Source: Syngnathus acus
Taxonomy: Eukaryota > Chordata > Actinopteri > Syngnathiformes > Syngnathidae
Assembly: GCF_901709675.1 (NCBI RefSeq)
Contig: NC_051099.1
Span: forward strand, 5,582,001-5,646,000
Reading direction: 5' to 3'
Length of the DNA stretch: 64,000 bases
The notes under the pieces are model-generated. The model did no database searches and was not told where the DNA came from. It was given only the letters and a program-made list of their open reading frames with translations. This document shows, piece after piece, positions 37,727 through 50,799 of this stretch. How positions within the stretch are numbered: position 1 is the first letter of the stretch; each line of letters begins with the position of its first letter. Both the position numbers and the translations under genes were made by a program.

Positions 37727-38054
37727 CACAGGTGTCAAACTCAAGGCCCGGGGGCCAGATACGGCCCGCCACATCATTTTATGTGGCCCGCGAAGACAAA
37801 TTGTGCGTCAAATTCGTGTCATTACTAGAATTGCAAATTGTCTTCACTTTTAATATCTTTTTTTTTTTTTAAATATTTGACCAGTTTTTACTCGTCTGAT
37901 TTGAAAACTAGTTATTTGGCAGTTTGTTTTGTAGCTTTTACTGTATATAATATGAGGTGCTCATACATTTATTTGGGTTGACAGTCATAATGGCCCTCCG
38001 AAAGAAGCTATGACTACAATGCGGCCCGCGAAAAAAATGAGTTAGACACCCCTG
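37727..38054 (-). mobile_element. hAT-like non-autonomous element, family A copy 3 (inverted)
   Basis: It starts cacaggtgtcaaactc and ends gagttagacacccctg, the reverse of copies 1 and 2. Internal landmarks (aatatgaggtgctcatac, gaattgcaaattgtcttc) are the complements of those copies. Flanks gcatatca and gtgtatca match at 6 of 8 bases, compatible with an aged hAT target duplication. Confidence 0.8.
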
Positions 38055-39765
38055 GTGTATCATAACAATGCGGAAGCTAATGAACAAGATATTGCAAAAT
38101 TCAACAAGCAGAAAAAAATTGTGATTGATCAAAGCATCAAATTAAACCTACCACTAAGATTGATTAATCAATTAGGCTGTTGTTTTGGGGATTGGAACAG
38201 GATGGAAGGTGGTACAAGGTGGTGTCAAAAGTTCACAAATCACTAGAATTACCAATTCGTGCACCAGATCCATGCAAACAAGAAAAGATACCAAAGAGTG
38301 ACCATTCACAGTCGGGGCTTGCGGGGGGTCCAAATGGATATAAATGGACAAAGATGAAAGTAGAAAGGGGAGGGGGTGAGGCAGGAACAAAGCCAGGGAG
38401 AATGGATAGATGGCGACTTGAATGAACGGTGGCCGCGGGGCGGTCGGCTACATATTGGCATCGATCCACAGGAAGGGCCCATCAAAGTCTGAGTGACATT
38501 TATGGCACCGCCGACTGCGCCGGGCGCCGTCCTCAGCGGCGGGCGCGGGATGCCGTGACATTGTCGGCCATGCTGGGAAGGTGTCACCGCTCTTGACTAC
38601 CGCTGGGACGTAGATATTCTCTCCGTAGGGCCGCGAGCTGAGAGGTAAAGCGAGAGGCCGGTCGGGGGCTCGGCCAAGTGTGATATACTAGATGGCTATT
38701 AAATATGGATTCTGTGCAAAATGAAAACGCAACGGGAGGGGTACTTTTATTGCTCCCGGGAGAGAATTTGCCTCGCGTGTAATGAGCGCGTGCCATACAT
38801 CAAATAAAGGATAAATAACAAGGTGTCTTCTTGTTAATGCTAAAGCTAATGCACCCTTAAAAGCACAGCGCTTTTTATGAGAAGCACACGAGACGGCTCC
38901 TGGTGGAATTTTTTTTTTCTAATCAGCAGCTTTCCACATTCAGGCGTGCTGACTTTTATTTTTTGTGCAGTTCTCGTTACGTTAAAGCGGGAGACCCATG
39001 TTTGATTTCGTAAATGAACAGATGGCCAAGGATTATCGTGCAAAAGTTTTACTTTCAAACATATTCATTCTATTTTGTATTTCATTACATCGTCTTGACC
39101 AAAAGGACATCGTATTGTAGCCGATGACAAAAAGTCCGTCCAACCCCTAGAAGGCATTATCCCCTAGTTCTGTCAGCAACTATCAGCAAATAGCGTTCCT
39201 TGCCGGAAGCTTTTTAAGTGACGGTCTTTGTGCTTGTCAGCTTCCCGGCGACCGAACAAAAGCAATCTAATCAGGGAAGCAGCTCGGCCCTAAAGTGAAT
39301 CGTTGTTGTGTTTTAGGAGGCAACGGCAGACTTTTCCTCTCAGATTATCGCGGACAGGCCCGAGCAGCATCAATATTTAATTTGATGCCGCCGCTGCCGT
39401 CGACTCGCAACAAACACTATTTGAGGAATAATGTCAATAAAGGTATGAGGGACGGCTCTGACCTTAATCACCGACAACACGACGACGGAGGAACGTGATA
39501 AAAGCGGCTCCCCGGATACGTGTGCCGGAGTCAAAATGGAATATTTGAGCGGGGTAAGCAATGAAAACAAATCAAAAATGAGACGGTGGGGATGGAATGT
39601 GGCCCCCGCAGCGTTTCACTGATATGAATTTGCAAACATACCCTACCTCACGCCTAAATGCAAACCCCAATACCACGTCTTGGCCATTTGACACGGACTC
39701 TTGGTCACAATAATGACGGCAACTAATAAATATAAACGTCCGTGGCAACGAACGAGCTACAGTAA
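38055..39765 (-). other. cadm1: first-intron sequence
   Basis: Single-copy-looking intron. A GC-rich patch near 38500-38560 was examined for a signal-peptide exon on the minus strand; none was found. Confidence 0.6.
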
Positions 39766-40099
39766 TACAGCAATCCCTCGTTTATCGCGGATAATTGGTT
39801 CCAAAAACCACCCGCGATAAGTGAATTACGCGAAGTACGGTCCCCAACAAGAAGTACTGGGCAGGCTAACGAGTTAGCGGAAAGATGCTAATTCGTGATC
39901 GGGCTAACACGCGAAAACGGGCTTCTATAGGAATGTAAATGAACATTTGGAGCAATACTACATTGTCCTAAAGGTTAAACACGTTTCCTCAATTTTGAAT
40001 TTTTATTTTGACTTTTAAATGTTTTTTTAATTTGGAAAGAAATCCGCGATGTAGTGAAGCCGCGATAAACGAAACGCGAAGTAGCGAGGGATCACCGTA
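39766..40099. mobile_element. TA-flanked MITE, family D
   Basis: The left end tacagcaatccctcgtttat and the right end cgagggatcaccgta are imperfect inverse complements; both sides also carry the ccgcgataa/ttatcgcgg motif. The boundaries are TA, as for mariner-type insertions. Coding capacity is absent. Confidence 0.7.
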
Positions 40100-41793
40100 T
40101 ATACATTAGGGCTCCTCTCTACTAGTTGGCTACATTCAAGTCTCTGCCGTAAGTAAGTCCTTCGAGCGCCCGCCGACAACACGTTAAGCGTCAGACGGAA
40201 AGTTCAGCGGGCTCATCAGCATGCGTCTTCTAAATATCACGACCCGAGTACAACAAACCGGCGTTGTGAATCTTATTAGCTGCGAAAGGTGTTTTTGGTG
40301 CAAGTGCAAATGAGGGAATCAGATGGCAAACAGCGGAGAATGTCAACCTGCAGTAAAGGAGAACAAGCCCTTGATGGTTTCTCCGTTAGCCCCCCTGTTG
40401 CTTTGGAACATTTTAAAATGGCTGCCTCAAAACAAAATGGCCTATTTCCAGTTGGCTTTTAAGAATGAGAGACTTCTGGGGTCATTTTTGTGTCACTTTC
40501 TACGACTAGATCTTCACAACACGATACACACGCTTGAGGCCGAAGTGTCCTTGAATAAAACCTCAAGCGGCTTCGAAGCAATGCATTCATGGCTAAATGT
40601 TCACTGGGCCATTTAATGAAATGATTATTAATGCTCTTTATTGAACGGGGCGAGATTTAGTCTAGCCAATGAGAGTTTTCCTCTCCATCTTAGCCCGGGG
40701 ACCGACGACAACAGCATCCAGATTGCAAATCCTTCAACCCTGATACCCAAACGGTCCTACACACAAGACCCAATGGAAACGAACGATCCATCTGCAATTA
40801 AACATCGGCGGGAGGCCCGGGACTGAGCAGAAGCGCGTTTTGTCACTCGTCACCGGAGGGGACGGCTGAAACAGGATGGCTCCTCATGAATATCAAATGG
40901 CAGCACCCCCCCCCCCCTTTTAAAAGTGTCACAGACTTCACGCTCGGCGGAATTAATCGTCGCCGGCCGATGTTCAAGGATGTTCTGATAAACTTGGACT
41001 GACAAAGGAGCATGTTTGGGATTCTGGAATTGGGAGGAGTTAAAAATCGGTGACAACTCAAAATAGTTAAGAGTTACGGAAGTTAACCCTTCAATTTTTT
41101 TAGCCCCACTTCACCAATGCGTATAAATGGCTGGATACTAAATGAAAACCAAAATCGAACCAGAAACGCAAAAGTAGCGTTTCGTGAGACCAAATTAAAG
41201 CAAAACATCCTTGATTGACTAGAGGGGAAATTAACAATCGATTACTTTATTTCCTCGAATAGTTGCCGGCAGCATTTGTTTACTCAACTGCAGATTGTTA
41301 GAGGAGTCAATTAAGTGGAAGTCCTTGGTGAAATTGGAGCTCAATACAACCTTTTCAAAAAGTCATGCGAATGTGAAAAGAAGTGGTATAAAACTCTTGG
41401 ACACTCAGTATTAGAGACTATTTGATGGCTTCGGTGGGTGCCGTCTGTCTACATGTGTTGCGCCACTAGTGTGCTTGTAAAACAGAATTTTTAATATCAT
41501 AAACGGGGACTCCAGTTTGGGAACCACCGCCGTATAGAATTGAAAATCAAAATGATAATTGCGCACGGTGTGAAGAGAAGTTTAAAATCCCTGCACCCAT
41601 GTCTCAACATCGTGAGTGCCACTCTTGCATCTTTTCCTATTTCTGGAAAAAGTGGGAACAAATTGGAAATCCTTGCAAGGTGGGAGTCGCTAAAAAAGAA
41701 GGTAGCGGGAAGACAGACAGCGAGAGGGCTGACTTCCCACTCATCATTCCACGGTCAGCGAGCCTGAGTCAAGTTATCTGATCCTTCTTTAAT

Positions 41794-41824
41794 GCGTGTG
41801 TGTGTGTGTGTGTGTATGTGTGTG
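41794..41824. repeat. (GT)n microsatellite
   Basis: Gcgtgtgtgtgtgtgtgtgt followed by atgtgtgtg; a dinucleotide tract with one interruption. Confidence 0.8.
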
Positions 41825-44800
41825 CAAAAGCCACTTCAGGGCATGGCTGCGGGGTTCGAGGATGTGTCATGTCAACCACAGGCCACCGAGCCAGCCTCGG
41901 GAATTTGGCTTTGACACTGTGATGCCGTTTTGGATTTTGAAATAAGACATAAAAGTATATGTATACAAGAGTGATCTTATTTACAGAAGAAATATTTACA
42001 CACACAACCTTCACGTAACGTTTTGCATGGTCGACAAAATCGCAAATGTTTAAAAGTCCAAATCCTGCGAAACACCGAATCGGGGGGGCATAATTGAATG
42101 CCTTGCTACATCACGACTAATCAGATTTTAGGATTGCAATTTATCAGACTTGAATATATTTTCTCCTCTCCCATTCAGTCCTGCAAACAGATCCAATCTA
42201 ATCCCGGCTAATCTTTCCTAAAGCCATGTTACGGAACGTGCAAGTGTGTGTGCGTCTAATAGAGATGACATGAACGCAACACTACGACTGTGGTTGCTGC
42301 AGTGTGTGCCCACACGCAGTGGTCGTTGCATGTGTGGATAAATAATAAATACCCACCCAGAAGGGACATGGCAGCTTGTGAACTAAAAACCTCATACAAA
42401 ATAAATAAATAAACATTTTGCCGACTTTAAAAAAGCTAATTAATCGGTCGGGTCCTCCTTTTCAATATTCATTAGTCAAAACATTGCATAATAGTGAAAC
42501 TTAGAGTCACAATGGAAAAACCAAATGCTCTTCTTCCAGAATATCTACATCTTTGGGTCAAATACGTCAATGTATGGAAAAAGAATTCAAAAGTGTGGTA
42601 ATCCAACGACTCGAGCAGTGATCCTCGCTGGTGCATTATATTGTCGCTGTCAGAGCGAGCAGGTAGAACGAGATTTGCGCACATTTCACAAAAGACGGAC
42701 GGGGAGGCTTTCAAATGAGGAAACGACTCGATAAAAGCGGTGGCGGCGGCGGCGGGAAGCTCGGAAAATGAAACCCAGTGGCGCGAGTCATGTGGCAAAA
42801 GAACAGCTCCTTAGTAAAAGGGAAGTGCTCCCGCCGGTGAGGCAGGATCCTCGTAAACTACCTGGCTGTTATCTGCGCCGTTTCTGCATACCTTCTCGGA
42901 CCCCCCACGGAGAAAGCCCAGCCGGCTTTTTTTGGCAAACGGCGGCGCACTTGGCATAGCTAATGTCCCCCCAGCGTACAAAAAGCCTAAGTGGAGCCAG
43001 CGTGGAGAAAGTCACACTCGGCTCTCCAAATCATGACAGGCTCTTTAGATTAAAATTAACCAAGATTTGAAGGGGCTGCGCGAGCACTTTGCGCGATGCA
43101 AAAAAAATAAAGTAGGAAAAAGAGCTCGGATTGCTCTCCGACGAGTAGGCAGGCGGGAATTTTCAGAGACTTGAAAGGAGAGAAACATAAAAACGCCTTG
43201 AAGATTTACATGCTACGTTTTCTTTAAGAATTTTTTTTTTAAACTCATCCGAGAAACCCAAATTCATTGATTAAGTGGCGTGTATTTATTTTAATATTGG
43301 ACTCTTGCTTGAAGCAATTGAAATGCAGTTTCATAAAAACTGCCTGGCATATTTTTCCTTTGTGCCAGTTCTAATTCGGACAAAATTGATGCTTGCGTAA
43401 GGGATCATTCCCAGGTCATGGTCGGCATCTATTACATGATTTCAGGTGAGCACGGCGACACAAAAAAAAGCTCCGTAATGCCTGGAGAGGTCGGACAATA
43501 ATAGGTGGCGCTACATCTGCGTGAGCAGCCGGAACACGTGTCGCGGCCAGGAACAAAAGCCAGCTTAGTCCCGCTTCCATTTTGTGGCTCATTTGCTGGC
43601 GCTTGAGAAGGAACCTCATTTAGCTAAGGCTGAGCGGGACCCCCTGGCCCGTTCCGGTACGCTCTAGAAGATGCAAGCTTTTTTCTTTTGCAAAAACTAT
43701 ACATCAAAATGTCATACATAATGTATACAGGTGGCGGCGGTGAGGACGGGGAGGAAAAAAAAAAAAAGAAAACACAATCTCACTTCCCATTGCTGAAATA
43801 TGAGCTCTAAACAAGGCGAGCGCATTCACAAACGCAAAAGCGCTGACTCGGGCGGAAAAAGCAGCGGTCGTATTTTATTATTGTGTTGGGCGGTGACGAA
43901 TGCTCGCAATTAACGGCGGCGGGAATTAAAGGTGACGCACGCTCGCCAAGGTTAAGATGAAGGCTTTGACCTCGGGGGGCGCCATTTTTGAAAAGCCAAG
44001 CAGAATATTAACGCAATATTAACGATGCCTTTATGGAGGTGAAGCCATATGTTGGGCAACCACGCTCCATTCCATACGAGATGGCGCCAAAGCACAGCTT
44101 CTATCCAAGCACTAACACCCTAAACAGCAGCCGACGCTTTCTTTCGAGATTGAAACCGGACGAGGTCATTTCCTGCCTTATCAAAAGCCGCTGCAGCGGC
44201 GCTCTCAAGTCCATTATTAAAATCGGCGGATCTGCGACGGAAAATAAAAAAAGAGAAAAGCCCGGCTTTTATGATTTATCCCAGTATTGGAGCCCAGCGC
44301 AGGTCATTTATCAGTAAAATGGCTTTTTGAATCCATACTCTAAAGTTCATTACAGCGATTAAAGATTTACGCCGTCACAGTTGGTGATGATTCATCAGAG
44401 GATCGTTTTTCTTTTTTTTTTGCGGACGCAAAACAGGGAGAAAAAGCAAAACGGGCCGGCATCTCCATCCGAATTACGGAGGGGCTCCCAATTTGCAAAC
44501 TTGGAGATGAAAGGCTCGTCATTTCTTGAACTCCTCAGCCCTCGAACTTTGCTGAGTGTTTTTGGCTGAAGGGGCTCTTCATCAGCGAGGTAGAGAGGGT
44601 GGGGGAAAAAAAAAACTAACGAATGAGTGCGAGGCGTGCCAGTGTGAATATGAAACCAAGTGAAGAAACCTGATCCTCCTTCATCCGTCATTTTTCAGAA
44701 TTAAGAAATTGCTTCACAGGGCACTTGATCGATAACAATTTAGTTGATTCTCAAAAGCTTTGCCTTGGATGTTAATTTAGGCTCAAGTAGTTTGTTGCCT

Positions 44801-44888
44801 CAACAGTCTTGACATACTCTTAGTTGTCGTGATAAAGTCTGACTGGAACCGAACTGTACAAAATACAAAGCGATAGTTCCCGTTGCAA

Positions 44889-44990
44889 ATCATGTAAATC
44901 CAATTAATCCGTTCCAGACACTCAGAAATATTAAACCAACACAGAATAGCTTTACTTATAAAAAAATAGTGTGAAAAAATGTTAATTACA
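44889..44990. mobile_element. mariner-like MITE internal fragment
   Basis: The sequence atccaattaatccgttccag followed by acactcagaaatatta resembles the interior of a vertebrate mariner-type MITE family. The termini are not identifiable, so the extent is approximate. Confidence 0.4.
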
Positions 44991-45056
44991 AGAGCAATTG
45001 AGTGGCTAAATGAACATTTAACATCCTTCTGTTATTTGAGTAACTATCATGTGGAT

Positions 45057-45115
45057 CAGGGGTCAGCGACCTTTTGAAAACTGAGCTACTAATTAATTCA
45101 AACGGCTACCGAAAA
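45057..45115 (+). mobile_element. hAT-like fragment, family C
   Basis: It begins caggggtcagcgacctttt and continues gaaaactgagctac, a hAT-type end. The matching opposite end was not found nearby; a related fragment in reverse orientation is at 19661-19712. Confidence 0.5.
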
Positions 45116-48100
45116 TCCACTGATGCAATAACACACTAATGCAAATGACCTTTACATTTTCATTAATAATTAATGGTAGAGAAGAAAAGAGTCAAGATGG
45201 CTCGAAATAATTATCAACAATTGAATCAGGTTTACGTTTTCTAATGTTGACTTCCACAATATTTCTCAGCAATTACAATCAGCTCACTGCTGTAAAAAAA
45301 AAAAGCAGGAGGTGATGGCTGAAGTGAATAACAAGCTCCCACTCCAAAACGGAGACAAAGTAGCGACAATTACAGACGTCAGCCGGGTCCCTTGAACGTC
45401 AGCGGCGGCGATCGAGTCGCAATGAAACCGGCGGCCGTGTGACAAAGACCAAAGCTCTCCGTCACCCGTGACATTTACTTTTATCTCCACGTGGCTTCAA
45501 GTCGACAGGAAACCAGAAGCTGTCAGGCGGCGGGACCGAAGCTCCGGCCTGCTTTACCTTTGATCGGAATCACAGCATCACTACCTCCCACCCTCCCCAA
45601 AAATGAAAGTGCATTTTTTTTTTTTTCCCGATTTAGTCCCCCCCCCCCCCCAAACCTGATCGTAGAATCACAACCATGCGCAAGAAGCTGACTGGAATAA
45701 TCCACAAGTCGTTGACTGACACTCACCTACAGGAGAGATGAGAAAGGAGAAAATATTAAATAATAGATTCCAGTTGCAAAATTGATGAGAGGGGGAATCA
45801 CAAAGCCCCCCAAATAAATAAATTCACTGCAAGGTAATTACTGTGAACGTTTTGAGAGGACTGCGTTAGCGGCGAGGCTGCCGCTTGACAGCTGACGGCT
45901 CAATTAAAAATGTGCATTTGTTTTAGTTTGGCAGCCGAATGGAGAAGTATGACTTAAAAAACAAACAAAACAAAAAAAACACGGCAGAAACAATTTACTC
46001 AAGGCATCCGGCACTTCTAATGCAAGCCATGCATCACTGCCGCTGACGAGGTCTCGTGTACCTCGATTTTACAAAACAAAAGCCAGACTCCGCAAACACT
46101 GATCGGGGAAATGAGGATGACTAATCGAGCGACCGCTTGGCAATATTATTTTTCCGTGGCACTCATTAGCTTGACAGGTTAAGTTGACGCGACGGGAAAG
46201 GATGGCGTCGGCGTGCAAAAGCGTTTGTCAGCGAGACGGATGATTCGCCGCGATGTTTATCATTTAGCGGCCCGGCGGCAAATGTTGACAAAGTGCTTAC
46301 GGGCGGCGTCATCCATCTCACGCCGCTCTGACTATCAGCTTTCTTTCGCCATGCAGTGCCTGTTTGCTAGCAGCGCTATTTCTTTACAAGTCAATATTTG
46401 CATTGTGGGCACACTGGCAGCAAGACTTGAGGGAGGGCAAGAATATGCCAGAAGGAAGTCAACGTGGACTTAGTTTCTTTAGAGACTTCAGCTGAGAAAT
46501 GCTGACGCGGTTCTTTGCATGGCTAAAAAGGACAAACGTTTTTTTTAATGAGCCTGGTGGATATGAACTGACATCACACCGAAATGGCGAGATCAAACGA
46601 CGCCACGGCGCTGCCCCACCGTGTTCCTCCGCAGCTGAATATTTCACAGTTGCTTTAATTGAATGGGAAGGTGCATTTCGGGCAGCCTGGCTGCCTTTTG
46701 TTTTTTTGACAGCACAAGGCTGTCTTGGAAACCTCTTGCGATTCACATCCTTTGCCAGGCTGCTGAATTGCCTTTGCCACTTGCCAGGTTGCTCTTGTGT
46801 CTTTATTCTCAGGGGGCGAGGGAGGGCGAGGAGGGTTGAGAGACAGTTAAAAGTGCCAGAGAGCTGGAACTTGTGGGAGGCACACAAACACACAAAACTA
46901 GAAGAAAAAAACCCCCAAGAAGAACCAGCATGTGTCTCCATTGGTAGACTTCCTGAAGCCAAAAAAAAGATTAGGATGCATCTTGGCAAGGCTTGGAAGA
47001 AAGACTAAGACGCGGGAGTTCAAGTTGTTCTGGGAACTCGTCAGACTATTTTACATATGTGGTAGTTCATCTGTGTATAAGAAAAGAAAAAAAAAAAAGA
47101 TTATATTGATGCATCTTTATGCTAACGACTGGCCCATTATTACAGAAGGTATCTCAATTGGCATCCTATGGTGGCTTCAAATTAAAAATGGAAGCGTTTG
47201 GAATTGCAGCAACTTTAATACGGTGCGGCTTTTCATTTCCAGGCACGTTAAAAAAGCACACGACTTGATTCTCTTTAATACGCCATGACCCCTGCCGCCT
47301 TAGTGTGTTGGCCGTCTTGTATGCATGCTAATGAAGGTATTAATTAGCTGCCTTGAGATTAGCCTTGATACACCGGCTATATGCAGCCGAGGCCGTGGGC
47401 TTTTTACGCCAACATGTCATGTCTGATCCAGCAGAACACCCAAGATGTCTGAGTAGAATAAAAAGGATTCAATGTCAATTATATCGGTTATTAAAAACAA
47501 AGATGTGACTTTCCATAGCTCGTTCGTAAGACTTCTATGTTCAGGTGACGAAACAAGAACCAACACTTCCTTGCCGTCCGTCTTCTTGCCTCAGGCATCT
47601 CTCCTTGATATGACCTTAAACGAGGGGCCCGCCGCGGCCGCTTTGCGTCACGCTCTCGTTTATGACTCCGAAAGGGCGATGACAATGATGAGGATGAGGA
47701 CGAGGTGACGCTCAGGTGTAAAGATCATTAAAAGGTTGCATTTGCACACTGCGACAAAAAAGCTCCCTCGTGAAGCGTAAATAAAAGAAAGAAAAAAAAG
47801 AAAAATCACATTTTCATGGAACGGCGTCGTGTTCAATATTTTACGTGAATGCCAGCGTAAATATTATGAGCCTTGAATGCGCCGCACACAAGTGGGACCT
47901 TGAACAGCGGTAAGGCGGGTGATTTGATGTCGCGCTGTGGCATTTTTCAACGTGAAACGGAGGGGAAACGACATTAAATCTTATTTGTGGATGCGGCAAA
48001 GTTATCTGTACATGGCCTTATAATCAGACGAGAAGCACTGCGCTAGAGTAATTGCACACTGAAGCAAACGCGAAGCCAATGCGGCGGCCTATGTGGATGG

Positions 48101-48415
48101 ATGATGGCTTTCAAAGTAAGGCTGAGCTTCAAAGTGTGAACATTGCTCAATAGAAAGGAAATAAAAAGCCTTTCAACGTGTCCGCTTTCATTTGTAGTTT
48201 CTCACCTTCACCTCCATGTAGGTTAGACAAAATGTGTGCTTAGAATGAGCCCGCACAAAGGTCTTATTTTGCTTTAAGCATGTTACACTTTCAATCTTAG
48301 TGATCTGATTCTTCTTTATGTTGGGTGCATAGTTTGTTTACCTGCGCCCCAGATTTGTCAGAGCTCATCATATCGGCTTGTATTTTGTTGTAGAAAAAAG
48401 TCACAAAGCAAATCC
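45116..48415 (-). other. cadm1: first-intron sequence
   Basis: No gene was recognised. A run of 14 C lies at 45638-45651. The two largest open frames of the window (46459-46989 minus and 46499-47008 plus) overlap each other and have no domain-like features. The segment near 47280-47400 looks like a conserved non-coding element. Confidence 0.6.
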
Positions 48416-48540
48416 TTGATAATACGGTCAAAGAGAAAATCACTGCACGACACATTTCATTGTGGGATACCTCAGGGATCCCTCCTCAGTCCACTTGTTT
48501 TTAGGCTAAATGAGTACTTATTGAATCATCGAATAAGCAC
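48416..48540 (+). mobile_element. LINE reverse-transcriptase fragment
   Basis: The plus strand encodes FHCGIPQGSLLSPLVFRLNE, which matches the G-x-P-Q-G-S-x-L-x-P-L-x-F block of non-LTR reverse transcriptases. The downstream Y-A-D-D catalytic block is not preserved. It is a short, degenerate remnant. Confidence 0.65.
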
Positions 48541-49650
48541 CGAACACCAAAATGGTGAAATTCTGCTTCCACGACTGAAACTACAATTGGCCTCAACCGC
48601 TAGCTCCGTCCCCAGTCACCATCATATCAAACATGGCGTTGGTCCTGCAGTTGAGTGCCAGGCTGATTTCAGTGGTACGATAATACTAGTGTGTAATTTG
48701 ATGTAATCCTATCTATCCGTAAAGCATCTGGAAATCCATACCCTGAGACATCTGTGCACAGTCTTTGTACTGTTTGCTTGCTTTGATTGAGTTTACATTG
48801 CATACTTGAGTCCCACCCACTGTGTTGACCTTGATCTTTGAAAAACACTTGGCCCCTCCTCCGCCTTCCTCTGCTCTTATCAACATTGAATCCTGAGCTA
48901 GATAGTGTCAGATTCCGAGCGGGGCCCGCCGTAGACGTGTCCTTGCTGTCCTCCCATGTAACAATGTGTCATGTAGCGTGTCTACATCCCTCCCACCTCG
49001 CCCGTCGCTCGGCAACACCATCAAATCCCCAAATCGCTGCTGGTCGGTCCCCCCCCTCCGCCCGCCCTTCGCCGCTTGTGACCTGCCTGACAGCTTTTGT
49101 GTTCGGGATCAAGTATGAGGCTGATGAGCGCGTCTGCGAGGCTAACCATGATGTAGCACCGCACTGTCAAAGCGTATCGCGGAGGAGGTTTGTGCACGAC
49201 CGGCCCGACGAGGGTAATTGGCTGTCGCCTTTGTAAGGTGTGGGCTTTAAGTGGAACCAGCCTCATTTATCAAACGCTTCACACTCATGTTTCCATGCTG
49301 TGGTAATGTGTGCAGTTAAAAGTCATTAACACAGAACGGGACGGAGACGTAGACGCCTGATGGATTCGCCGACGTAAGGAGCACAAAGTTGACGATAAAG
49401 AACTGGCGAACAAACGGCGTTCCCATAAACGACCGATGTTTTGTTTCACATTTGGCCGTGTCGTTTTGCTGTGATGAATAGCATATATAACATTACCATC
49501 TAACTTTTATAGAACCCTGTCAAAAATCAAAATTTGACAATTTCTTAGAGACATAGTCATTCATTTTTCTGTATCATGACGCATGATGGATGGTATTTTT
49601 GTCTGATATAACGTTTATTGCACACTGGCTGCACTGCCAGATTGTTATTT

Positions 49651-49850
49651 TATCCATCCATCCATTTTCTATCGGGCTTATCGATTGTGGGTGAGCTGGA
49701 GCCTAACCCAGCGGACATTTGGCCAACACAGAAGACCCATTCACACATATGGAATTATCTACATGAGCATGATTTTGGAGATCTGGAAGTAAACTCAAGA
49801 ACCCAATCAGATTTCGAGGTAGACCTGCGAACCCCCGCTGCGAGAAGTGA
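49651..49850 (-). mobile_element. degenerate SINE copy, minus strand
   Basis: The left end tccatccatccattttct is the reverse complement of the ATGG tail of the SINE at 60370-60740. Inside, ggtgagctggagcctaaccc corresponds to the gggataggctccagcac region of that copy. The right part is diverged and the tRNA-like head is barely recognisable. Confidence 0.6.
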
Positions 49851-50735
49851 CTTGGCCAGGGTATATAAAATGAGTGGCCATTTGTCTTAATGGCAAAACT
49901 ATCATGTTTTGGCATTGGAAGGATTTTGTGACATTTCCATATTGAAGACTGAAAGTTCTAGACCAATGATGCATAATATGACACCCCAACAAATAACAGT
50001 CCCGGCTAATGTTTACAAGTCGCAGCATTCCATCATTCCAATGCATCCTAGCAGGAGAAATAAATGATTTCAGCCTTGTCTCACTTCACAGGCACACTGA
50101 GACGTATGTCTGCATGCCAATGGCGGGCGGTGGCTTTCCAGGCGTCACCTGCCCAAAAGCCGCTGACCCATCCCGGCATGGCCGCTCTTCCCGTCCCGTC
50201 TACCTGTCACTCCTGCCAATGACAAGACACGCAGAAACGGATCCCCAAAACACAGCGGCGTACTCACACTGGCGGCTGGAATTCACAAGCCAGGAGAAGC
50301 TTATCTCTGCCCAGCAGATTCCATTTCCTTTACGCGAGCGCAGACACAAACCTGTATCCTTTTTTTTCATGTGCTCAATCTCAATAAACGTATATATTTG
50401 CTGACTATTAAAGGACTCGCCCGGCCGACGGCGTGCACACATAGGCTGAAAACTACGTGTAACCCGACACTGAAGCAATCGGCAAAAATCTAATAAGACT
50501 CTTTCCTAGCACTCGAGCCTGTGAGAAAATATGAAACAAATAAATCTCCGGCTTGACACGTTTATCGGAACCGGCCGCCTCGGCTAATACGCTAAGCCAT
50601 CCGAGTTAAATGTCAGCAGAAATTAAATGGCATATTTTCTTATCCGAGATTGCCATTGGGAGAGTGACAATTCTTTTCCAATGCAGTTGTGCTGTTCCTG
50701 AACAAGAGTAAGAATCAATGAAATACGCATTCAAT

Positions 50736-50780
50736 TTTGGCATACCTCAGGGAGCCCTTCTCGGGTTCCTTGTTATTGTT
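50736..50780 (+). mobile_element. short LINE reverse-transcriptase remnant
   Basis: The plus strand reads FGIPQGALLGFLVIV, the same G-I-P-Q-G block seen at 48461. Only about 15 residues are recognisable before the frame decays. Confidence 0.5.
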
Positions 50781-50799
50781 TGCCGAGTTATAGAGATCT

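Larger units (their letters stand above)
40100..45056 (-). other. cadm1: first-intron sequence
   Basis: No gene was recognised. It contains a run of 12 C at 40906-40917, a GT microsatellite at 41794-41824, a GGC triplet run near 42741-42753 and a mariner-like fragment at 44889-44990. Confidence 0.6.

Noticed and set aside
46459-47008. Largest open frames in the window, overlapping on both strands (176 and 169 codons)
   Set aside because: They shadow each other, lack domain-like composition and splice context, and contain intron-like low-complexity stretches. Chance open frames of this size are expected in 64 kb.
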